A DNA stretch of 64,000 nt from Paenibacillus xylanilyticus. GTDB lineage: Bacteria; Bacillota; Bacilli; Paenibacillales; Paenibacillaceae. Every line of letters starts with the position of its first letter. Positions within the stretch are counted from its first letter, which is position 1. This document shows, piece by piece, positions 57,681-64,000 of this stretch. The DNA lies in assembly GCF_009664365.1 (NCBI RefSeq), contig NZ_CP044310.1, positions 4,839,001-4,903,000 on the forward strand, given 5' to 3'. The position numbers and the translations under genes were made by a program. The notes below the pieces were generated by a model. It was not told the DNA's origin, did no database searches, and saw only the letters and a program-made list of their open reading frames with translations.

Positions 57681-58660
57681 TGGTGACCTATGGATTCAGC
57701 CATGTCCAAAATGGCCCCCGCAACGGCATCCGGTTGACTATTATGGATGTAATGTTTGGCGTGAGGAACAATCTGCTGTCTCCCCTGTACGGACCATGAG
57801 GCAAACTTGGCTTGATCTGCTTGCCATCCCCGGCTTCCCTCACTTGCTTGATCTGAGCCGGCCGTAAGAATGGTTAGAGGAAAGGGAAATTGCTGTTTGT
57901 TCTCCAGCACATGGGCTGCATTCATCTTGGAACGACGAAGCTCATCCATCACGTTCTCGTTGTAAGCATGCTTCAGTGTCGAACTGGTAGCAGCCTTTTT
58001 CATCGGTTCCGCCACCAGGTCCGGGTCAATAACCAGCGTTGCCATCATCCGATCCGAATGCAGCAATGTTCGTGCAATGCCTGTTTTCACCAGAAACCTG
58101 GCTGAATCGAAATACCAGTCTGGCGTCTCCACCTCCACCGTGCTGTAGTATTCAGGACTGCCCCCATCGATCATAACGATACCTGCCACTTCATCCGGAT
58201 ACATTTGTGCATATCGAATAGTCTCTAGGGATCCCAGGGAGTGACCCACCATGATGTACGGTGGTCGCTGACCGGATTTGCGCAGCAGTTGATGAACTTC
58301 ATCTACAACGGTATCGATGTCACGCGGCTGCTCTGTATAGTCGCTGTATCCATATCCGAATCGGTCATACACGGCAATTTTCACATGGGATTTCAGCTTG
58401 TCATAGAGCGGACTGAAATCCACGTAGGGATTCGGTGTTCCCCAGCCTGATGCAAGAACAACGGTCACCGATCCCTTTCCCGCCGAGTAGAGGTGCATAT
58501 TACGTGCACTTACCTCATACAGCCTGCCAGGCGGGGTATATGACTTCATATCCTGAGCTGACTGATAAGCTTCGTAAACCGTACCTGTAAGCAGCAGCAG
58601 ACCTGTCGTCAGCATCAGGCCTCCTAATACTTTCACCACTCTCCGTAAACCCTTGTTCAT
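57677..58660 (-). CDS. Alpha/beta hydrolase, membrane-anchored
   Basis: The 327-residue protein has an N-terminal TM or uncleaved signal (about 8-30, VVKVLGGLMLTTGLLLLTGT). The alpha/beta hydrolase core is outside: VVLASGWGTPNPYVDFSPLY, VYDRFGYGYSDYTEQPRDID, the nucleophile elbow MVGHSLGSLETIRYAQMYPD, acid near LTILTAGSDQ and the His in VPHAKHYIHNSQPDAVAGAI. Substrate unknown; it may be an extracytoplasmic esterase. AAGGGGTAGAGAAGCG precedes the ATG at 58660. It overlaps a small ORF at its 3' end. Confidence 0.88.
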   Translation of the reverse strand: MNKGLRRVVKVLGGLMLTTGLLLLTGTVYEAYQSAQDMKSYTPPGRLYEVSARNMHLYSAGKGSVTVVLASGWGTPNPYVDFSPLYDKLKSHVKIAVYDRFGYGYSDYTEQPRDIDTVVDEVHQLLRKSGQRPPYIMVGHSLGSLETIRYAQMYPDEVAGIVMIDGGSPEYYSTVEVETPDWYFDSARFLVKTGIARTLLHSDRMMATLVIDPDLVAEPMKKAATSSTLKHAYNENVMDELRRSKMNAAHVLENKQQFPFPLTILTAGSDQASEGSRGWQADQAKFASWSVQGRQQIVPHAKHYIHNSQPDAVAGAILDMAESIGHQ

Positions 58661-58877
58661 CGCTTCTCTACCCCTTACACCCTAATCTCTTCTTCGTCTA
58701 TGCCTTGCATAACGCTCTTATATGTATTCTCTAATCCTACCCAAGATCCGTTGTAACCGGAACAATCCGGGGTCCAGTTCTTCCCCCAACCAAAGTCCAG
58801 TTCATAACTTACCCTGCGGGCTGAGAAGGAACTGTCCAGCAGTATACTTAGCGGGGATAGACAGCCCAATTCACACC

Positions 58878-58920
58878 AAAAAACCGCAAATTTCCAATAA
58901 ATGATCGGAAACCTGCGGTT
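58878..58920 (-). terminator. Terminator of exoA
   Basis: AACCGCA..TTTCC / GGAAA..TGCGGTT stem; on the minus strand TTTTTTGG follows. The 58661-58957 gap contains no supported gene. Confidence 0.8.
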
Positions 58921-58957
58921 CTCACCTTATTCTAATATTCAGCCTTCTCTGCACCTG

Positions 58958-59713
58958 CTACAGTTGCAGCGTCAGTCCGACTGGACAGTGGTCACTGCCC
59001 ATCACATGACAGTCGATGTTTGCATCTTCAACCCGTGGTGCCAGTTGATTGGACACGAGAAAATAATCAATACGCCAGCCCACATTCCGCTCCCGTACCT
59101 TCGGCATATAAGACCACCAGCTATATACGTCCGTGCGATCTGGATACAGATGCCGGAAGCTGTCCACATATCCCGCCGCCAGCAGTTCGGTCATTTTCCC
59201 CCGCTCTTCCAGCGTAAATCCGGAGTTGCCCATATTGGGCTTCGGATTCTTCAGGTCAATCTCCTGATGAGCCACATTCAGGTCACCACAGACAATGACC
59301 GGCTTGGTCTGCTCCAGCTGCAGAATATATTTCAGGAATCGATCCTCCCACTCTAGTCGATAGGGAAGACGGGTCAGATCACGCTTCGCATTGGGAGTGT
59401 ACACATTCACCAGGTAAAAGCGGTCAAACTCCAGCGTAATCATCCGGCCTTCCGGTTCACTGTCTTCCTCCATCCCGTAGCGGACGGATAACGGCTTGAT
59501 CCGGGTAAATACAGCGGTACCGGAATACCCCTTTTTGATGGCATAGTTCCAGTATTGGTACACATCTTCCCCGAGGTCCATCTCAATCTGCCCTGCCTGA
59601 AGTTTGGTCTCCTGCACACAGAAAATATCGGCCTGGCTTTCCTTATAATAATCCATGAATCCTTTGGTAACACATGCCCTTAATCCATTCACATTCCAGG
59701 ACACCAGCTTCAT
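58958..59713 (-). CDS. exoA: Exodeoxyribonuclease III (AP endonuclease)
   Basis: The 251-residue enzyme repairs abasic sites in DNA and removes 3' blocking groups; it acts in base excision repair. It starts MKLVSWNVNGLRA, with catalytic blocks FCVQETKLQAGQ (metal Glu), VYTPNAKRDLTR, VCGDLNVAHQEIDLKNP, DSFRHLYPDRTDVYSWWSYM, VGWRIDYFLVS and MGSDHCPVGL (catalytic His). All are intact. It is monocistronic. Strong RBS (GAGGAGATGAGGAT). Confidence 0.96.
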   Translation of the reverse strand: MKLVSWNVNGLRACVTKGFMDYYKESQADIFCVQETKLQAGQIEMDLGEDVYQYWNYAIKKGYSGTAVFTRIKPLSVRYGMEEDSEPEGRMITLEFDRFYLVNVYTPNAKRDLTRLPYRLEWEDRFLKYILQLEQTKPVIVCGDLNVAHQEIDLKNPKPNMGNSGFTLEERGKMTELLAAGYVDSFRHLYPDRTDVYSWWSYMPKVRERNVGWRIDYFLVSNQLAPRVEDANIDCHVMGSDHCPVGLTLQL

Positions 59714-59815
59714 ATCCTCATCTCCTCACATCTCCCCAATATAGCATGGGCGAATTCATAAGGACAAGGCTATCTGCCTGGAAATGGGACGAGAGCTGAT
59801 CAGAGCCAGTTCAGG

Positions 59816-60547
59816 CTAGGTAAACAGCCACTCAAGCGCTTCGGGAAAATGTTTGGCAAAGAACAGCATATCATGTGTTCCGCCCTCTTCCTCCACGTAG
59901 TTCAACCGATCAGCCGGGTATCCCTTTGCCAAAATCGCCCTGACCGCGGCACGCGTATAGTCCAGCATATGGGCCTGTATATTTTGTTTGTAGATCCCCT
60001 CCAGGCTGCCCACATACATATACAGCTTCAGCTCACTTCGATCAGACCAGGATTGCCCGGTCATGTAATCCAAAAAGCCTTCGTACCACATCGATGCAGA
60101 CAACGCCCCGACTTTGCCAAATACGTGCGGGAATTCGGCGGCTGCATACAGGGAAATTAAGCCCCCAAGTGAACAACCCATGATTCCCGTATTTGCTCGA
60201 TCTGACAATGTGCGATAGTTCGAATCCACGTGCGGTTTCAACTGCTTGATGATCGTATGCAGATAAGCTCTGCCATGTCCGCCAAAAGACGAAAACGAAG
60301 CCGTAAGGGCAGGCAATGGCCAAGGCGTATAATCATCGTTCCGATTATGGGGCTCAATGCCAACCAAAATCACTTCAGGCAGCCTTCCCGTTCGGTAATA
60401 ATGATCCAAAAGATTGCTGCAGGCCTTGGCTACTGCTCCCCCATCCTGAATATAAACGACAGGATAATGACCTCCATCAGCGTAGGAGGGTGGGAGAAGA
60501 AGATGAAGCGTCCAGCCGCCTACTGTCTCATGTATCCATTTACTCAT
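59816..60547 (-). CDS. besA-like: Siderophore-trilactone esterase-like hydrolase (BesA/YbbA type)
   Basis: The 243-residue alpha/beta hydrolase of the esterase D/IroE class has YPVVYIQDGG, HYYRTGRLPEVILVGIEPHN, RNDDYTPWPLPAL, the nucleophile GIMGCSLGGLISLYAAAEFP and C-terminal His in EEGGTHDMLFFAKHFPEALE. In B. subtilis BesA opens the trilactone of ferric bacillibactin to release iron. The gene follows two FecCD permeases with a 36-base gap, as feuABC-ybbA does in B. subtilis. The start ATG 60547 has GGAGAGGAATCC upstream. Confidence 0.86.
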   Translation of the reverse strand: MSKWIHETVGGWTLHLLLPPSYADGGHYPVVYIQDGGAVAKACSNLLDHYYRTGRLPEVILVGIEPHNRNDDYTPWPLPALTASFSSFGGHGRAYLHTIIKQLKPHVDSNYRTLSDRANTGIMGCSLGGLISLYAAAEFPHVFGKVGALSASMWYEGFLDYMTGQSWSDRSELKLYMYVGSLEGIYKQNIQAHMLDYTRAAVRAILAKGYPADRLNYVEEEGGTHDMLFFAKHFPEALEWLFT

Positions 60548-60583
60548 GCTAGGATTCCTCTCCTCCAATGCGAATCCGGCCAA

Positions 60584-61606
60584 TCACATCCGGTTTTTGA
60601 GCAGCAAAAATATAAAATACGGTACTCCGATAATGGAGATCACAATGCCTACAGGCAGCTCTGCCGGGGCAAATACGGTTTTGCCAATCAGATCACCCAC
60701 GACGACCATGGCCATACCCACCAGCCCGGATACCGGAATGACCCGCTTATAATGAAGACCTACCAGTCTTCTGGCTATGTGAGGAGCGATGAGTCCAACA
60801 AATCCAATACTTCCGGATACAGCAACACAGGCGCTGACCAGTCCAACACTGCCGAGCAGCAGCAGTTTTCTCTCCCGGTGCACATCCACGCCGAGCCCCT
60901 GACTGCTGGCCTCCTGCAGCTGCATCACGTCAAGTACACGTGATTTCAGCCAAAGCAGTGGAATAAGCAGCACCAGCCAGGGTATCATGGCCGCAATAAA
61001 GCGCCAGTTGGCATTATAGATACTGCCCGTCAACCAGACGGTGGCCATCTCAAAGTCCCCAGGGTTCATCTTCAGGGAAAGATAGAGAGTAATCGCACTG
61101 AAGCCCGAACCGATCGCAATACCGACCAGTATCAACCGCTGCGAATCCAGCTGCCCCTGCTCCTGGGCAAACCACAGAATAAGAGTGACCGCCACTAAGC
61201 CTCCGATCAGCCCAAACAGCGGCATGGCCATAATGGACAACCAGCCGGTCCCCGATATGGAACCCTGGAACAGCAGCATAAACAGCACCATGGCCGTTCC
61301 CGCTCCTGCGTTGATTCCAAGCATGCCTGGATCAGCCAGCGGATTGCGGGCAATCCCCTGAATAACCGCCCCTGCAATGCCAAGTCCCAGCCCAAGCAGC
61401 AGAGCAATGACGATCCGCGGCAGCCTGAAATCAAAAATAACCAGATCATGTTCATGCACGGGGTCCAGCCTCAATAAGGTTTTGACTACCTCCATGACCG
61501 AGATATCGAACGTACCGTTCGTCAGACTGATGTACACAGCTGTTGCGATAATAGCCGCACATACGAATATAACGGTCCATAGTCTTCCCCGCTTCCGTTC
61601 AGGCAT
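60584..61606 (-). CDS. feuC-like: Iron-siderophore ABC permease, FecCD family (FeuC-like)
   Basis: The 340-residue permease has about nine TM segments. Blocks include LRLPRIVIALLLGLGLGIAG, GAVIQGIARNPLADPGMLGI (NPLADP loop), LVGIAIGSGFSAITLYLSLK, GSIGFVGLIAPHIARRLVGL and PAELPVGIVISIIGVPYFIF. It pairs with the FeuB-like protein to form the translocation channel. The start overlaps the upstream permease stop by 8 bases. No ATPase gene is adjacent; it may come from a shared component such as YusV. Confidence 0.92.
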   Translation of the reverse strand: MPERKRGRLWTVIFVCAAIIATAVYISLTNGTFDISVMEVVKTLLRLDPVHEHDLVIFDFRLPRIVIALLLGLGLGIAGAVIQGIARNPLADPGMLGINAGAGTAMVLFMLLFQGSISGTGWLSIMAMPLFGLIGGLVAVTLILWFAQEQGQLDSQRLILVGIAIGSGFSAITLYLSLKMNPGDFEMATVWLTGSIYNANWRFIAAMIPWLVLLIPLLWLKSRVLDVMQLQEASSQGLGVDVHRERKLLLLGSVGLVSACVAVSGSIGFVGLIAPHIARRLVGLHYKRVIPVSGLVGMAMVVVGDLIGKTVFAPAELPVGIVISIIGVPYFIFLLLKNRM

Positions 61607-62606
61607 GTTTTCCCCCTCCTTTGGTCTTGATCAGATAGAGGAAAAATGGCACGCCAAACAATGCGGTGACAACCCCAATTGGTGTTTCAAATGGTGAATT
61701 AATGAAGCGGCTCAGAATGTCGCACCACGCAAGGAATATGCCGCCCAGAATGGCGGAACAAGGAACAACCCAGCGATAATCCACACCGAAGAAAAAACGT
61801 GTGATGTGCGGTATCAAAAAACCGACAAATGCGATCTTCCCCGCCAGTGCCACGGATATGCCCGTTAAAATAACAACACTCAAAATGGATAACGCCTTGA
61901 CCCATGCGGTCCGTTGTCCCAGGCTTGTTGCAACGTCATCTCCCATGGACAGAATGGTAACGGACTTCGAAAGGATCAGCGCCAATGCCAAGCCCACCAC
62001 AGCAAAGGGAACAATCAGCTTGATCATGGTTGGATCCATCTGATGCAGTCTGGCGTTATACCAGAAGCTGATGGTCTGGGAGACCTGATAGTAGGTTGCT
62101 ACTGCCTGCGACACACCACCCAGAAACGTGCCAATAATCGTGCCCAGGATAGCAAGTCGCACCGGGGACATTCCGCCGGGCAGCAGCCAGGCAATGAAAA
62201 ATACGAGCCCTGCTCCCAGAGCAGATCCCGCCAGGGAATAAAAAATAAGCCCAAGGGAAGACGTATCCGGCATAAATACCATGCATAACGTGATTACAAC
62301 GACGGACCCGTCGGATACCCCCATAATGGAAGGGGATGCAAGATAGTTTCTTGTCATCCCCTGCATCAGAGCCCCGGATACGGCCAAAAAAGCGCCGATC
62401 AGCAGCGCACCGATCACGCGTGGAAGCCGTGAAGACATAATGATCTGATGATCGATGCTGTTCGTGTCAAATTCCAAGATACTTGCAAAGACCGTGGAAA
62501 CATCAATATTTTTGGCTCCATACAGAATGGATGCCAGAATGGTGGCTGTGATAATCAGGGGTGCTGCTGCGAACAGCACCGCCGGATTCAATCTTCTTTT
62601 TTGCAT
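61599..62606 (-). CDS. feuB-like: Iron-siderophore ABC permease, FecCD family (FeuB-like)
   Basis: The 335-residue partner permease has SSRLPRVIGALLIGAFLAVS, ALMQGMTRNYLASPSIMGVS, LSILSVVILTGISVALAGKI, FVGFLIPHITRFFFGVDYRW and ILSRFINSPFETPIGVVTAL. It has the NYLASP loop instead of NPLADP. It is 23 bases after the binding-protein gene and overlaps the second permease by 8. It belongs to the FeuA-B-C set. Confidence 0.92.
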   Translation of the reverse strand: MQKRRLNPAVLFAAAPLIITATILASILYGAKNIDVSTVFASILEFDTNSIDHQIIMSSRLPRVIGALLIGAFLAVSGALMQGMTRNYLASPSIMGVSDGSVVVITLCMVFMPDTSSLGLIFYSLAGSALGAGLVFFIAWLLPGGMSPVRLAILGTIIGTFLGGVSQAVATYYQVSQTISFWYNARLHQMDPTMIKLIVPFAVVGLALALILSKSVTILSMGDDVATSLGQRTAWVKALSILSVVILTGISVALAGKIAFVGFLIPHITRFFFGVDYRWVVPCSAILGGIFLAWCDILSRFINSPFETPIGVVTALFGVPFFLYLIKTKGGGKHA

Positions 62607-62629
62607 GGATTATACACGCCTTGCTCTAA

Positions 62630-63631
62630 TTATTTGGTTAGCTGCTCCACAGCGGCCTCCAGGAAATGAATTCGGCTCCACGCCGGGCCTCCTTCGGCAA
62701 GCGGATCAATTACGTTGACATACGCCTGATTATTTTGCAGGGCTGCCGTTTTCTGCAGAATCGGGTTATTCTTCAGATCTTCAAGCGCATTCGGCGTGTC
62801 TGCATTCTCTGTAGCTTCGAATTGAATAAACACCACATCCGGATTCATCTCGGCAAATTTCTCCACAGAGATCGCTTCCTGTGCTTTGGCTGCCTGAATC
62901 TCGGCAGGGACCTGGAATCCAAGGTCATTGTACAGAATCGGGTTCACGAAGACCGACTCGGGATATACATACATCTGTCCATTACGGATTCGAACCGCCA
63001 CGACCTTTTTGTTCTGCAGGGTGTCACCGAGCTCTGCCTGAGCCGTTGTGAGGGCTGCTCTGTATTGTTCAATCTCCTGTTTGGCCAGATCCTGCTTGCC
63101 TGTCAACTCAGCGAGCAGATTCAGATTCGCTTCCCAGTTCGTGGAAATGTGAGATACCTGAATGAACGGGGCAATCTTGCCGAGCTGCTCAGCCACTTCA
63201 GGCTTGAATTTGGTGGTACCCAGAATAATATCCGGTTTCAGTGACAATATAGTTTCAAAGTTTGGCTCAATCTTCTGTCCAATGGACTCTGCTTGATCAG
63301 TAATCGAGGTATACATCTCCGGGAACTCCCCGCCAAAGGTAATTGCACCTATAGGGTGTACATCCAGTACCAGTGCATCCTCCATCGCTTCCATCGAACC
63401 GGTAATTACGATTCGTTGAACATCTGCCGGAACCGTGTATTCCTGATCGAGATATTGAATGGTTCGTGTTCCTTTTGCTGCTTGGCTCGTGTCCGTTTCA
63501 CTGCTCGCTCCTGCACTTTCAGCTTGCGCTGAATTTTCCGTTCCTCCTTCTGTATCTTCCTGATTACCGCATGCCGCCAGAACAGTCAGCATACAGATCA
63601 ATGCCAGCAACAACCCCAGTTTTTTCTTCAT
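62630..63631 (-). CDS. feuA-like: Iron-siderophore binding lipoprotein (FeuA-like)
   Basis: The 333-residue lipoprotein has signal LICMLTVLAACGN (Cys at about 21) and an acidic Ser/Glu/Ala linker. The two-lobe class III periplasmic-binding fold follows: RIVITGSMEAMEDALVLDVH, ILSLKPDIILGTTKFKPEVA, GKIAPFIQVSHISTNWEANL, VAVRIRNGQMYVYPESVFVN and VDPLAEGG-like VIDPLAEGGPAWSRIHFLEA. It captures ferric siderophore (bacillibactin-type in FeuA). It is the first gene of the operon; GGGGGATCACCAGAG precedes ATG 63631, and a Fur box lies upstream. Confidence 0.9.
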   Translation of the reverse strand: MKKKLGLLLALICMLTVLAACGNQEDTEGGTENSAQAESAGASSETDTSQAAKGTRTIQYLDQEYTVPADVQRIVITGSMEAMEDALVLDVHPIGAITFGGEFPEMYTSITDQAESIGQKIEPNFETILSLKPDIILGTTKFKPEVAEQLGKIAPFIQVSHISTNWEANLNLLAELTGKQDLAKQEIEQYRAALTTAQAELGDTLQNKKVVAVRIRNGQMYVYPESVFVNPILYNDLGFQVPAEIQAAKAQEAISVEKFAEMNPDVVFIQFEATENADTPNALEDLKNNPILQKTAALQNNQAYVNVIDPLAEGGPAWSRIHFLEAAVEQLTK

Positions 63632-63669
63632 CTCTGGTGATCCCCCTTCAATAGTTCCATTCTCTAATT

Positions 63670-63688
63670 GAGAATAATAATCATTATT
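63670..63688. promoter_or_regulatory. Fur box
   Basis: GAGAATAATAATCATTATT matches 16 of 19 positions of the Fur consensus (GATAATGATAATCATTATC). It lies 39 bases upstream of the binding-protein start, so iron repression of the operon is expected. Confidence 0.85.
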
Positions 63689-63749
63689 GAATGATAAACA
63701 AGAATGACAAACAGGACCATGGACTCTGTCCTGAATCCCTATGGATTAT

Positions 63750-64000
63750 TTACCGAAGCAGGTTCATCATGTCATCTACCATTCGTTCATTGGATACAGG
63801 GGAATTTTCAAGCCAAGGGTCAGCCGTAATGATATACAGACGATTGTTCTGCACCGCCTTGATGTTTTGCCATAGGGATGTTTTCTGCACATCCTCCCAT
63901 ACGGATAATGTTTCACTCTCCTGACACACCATCAGGAAAATGCAATCCACCTTCATGGCGCTTAATTGTTCCAGACTAATGGGTTCGTTGTATACCGCGC
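63750..64000 (-). CDS. Btr-like regulator, C-terminal siderophore-binding domain (partial)
   Basis: The frame is open to the right edge and stops at 63750-63752, giving the last 82-83 residues. The part seen, VDCIFLMVCQESETLSVWED followed by SLWQNIKAVQNNRLYIITAD, PWLENSPVSNERMVDDMMNL, is the end of a FeuA-type binding fold. In B. subtilis the gene next to feuA is btr, an AraC-type regulator with this domain, which makes that identity likely. The HTH part would lie beyond the window. A second binding protein is the alternative. Confidence 0.7.
   Translation of the reverse strand, partial: AVYNEPISLEQLSAMKVDCIFLMVCQESETLSVWEDVQKTSLWQNIKAVQNNRLYIITADPWLENSPVSNERMVDDMMNLLR

Noticed and set aside
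58675-58869. 64-codon minus-strand ORF between exoA and the hydrolase gene
   Set aside because: It lacks an RBS, its start abuts the exoA terminator, and its composition is not protein-like.

Overview
The window looks like chromosomal DNA of a spore-former-type Firmicute, most probably Paenibacillus or a close relative. The reasons are moderate GC, strong AGGAGG-type ribosome binding sites, many TTG/GTG starts, and a Bacillus-type gene set (RsbQ, LicT/BglP with RNA antiterminators, KhtT/KhtU, a Feu-like iron system, a DUF4179 anti-sigma factor with its ECF sigma factor). No rRNA, tRNA, CRISPR array, IS element or phage module was found. Genus-level placement is inference.

Layout, left to right. 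1-6.7 kb: the tail of an MFS exporter, a DUF2625 gene beside a frameshifted SUKH remnant, a secreted beta-helix lipoprotein, an RsbQ-like hydrolase paired with a PAS-GGDEF cyclase, a SUKH protein and a DUF1697 protein. 6.8-18 kb: Hsp20, a LysR/SDR divergent pair, a secreted beta-propeller, an AbgT transporter with an M20 amidohydrolase and a probable local regulator, a PhoA-type alkaline phosphatase behind Pho-box-like repeats, and a VOC protein. 18-31 kb: ankyrin, chemoreceptor, ECF sigma/anti-sigma, a block of immunity-like or unknown proteins (DUF5412, SUKH, two unknowns, HEAT repeats), a PilZ protein, a broken NCS2 permease, a second ankyrin protein and a LysR regulator.

31-37.5 kb is an aryl-beta-glucoside locus: two GH1 6-phospho-beta-glucosidases, LicT and the PTS permease BglP, with three separate RAT/terminator switches that LicT should control. 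37.5-40.8 kb holds an antitoxin-like ORF cut by an in-frame TGA, a SUFU-domain protein, a GAF-LuxR regulator and a lipoprotein. 40.8-47.6 kb is an unusual peptide-type ABC transporter: a fused double ATPase diverges from two permeases with long extra N-termini, followed by a family-5 binding protein whose domain order appears circularly permuted. Just after it lies a 66-residue ORF with a LexA-like box between its -35 and -10 elements.

48-64 kb carries a cyclase-family hydrolase, a quinone-oxidoreductase-like protein, a PhzF remnant, a GreA/B-like + KhtT + KhtU operon preceded by a 24-codon coupled leader ORF, glutamate dehydrogenase, an FMN reductase, a Cys-cluster/pentapeptide-repeat protein, meso-diaminopimelate dehydrogenase, two alpha/beta hydrolases, exonuclease III, and a Fur-box-preceded siderophore uptake operon (binding protein, two permeases, BesA-like esterase). 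The tail of a Btr-like regulator is cut by the right edge. The most unusual item is the permuted ABC binding protein and its transporter; next are the RsbQ/PAS/GGDEF pair and the LexA-box small gene.
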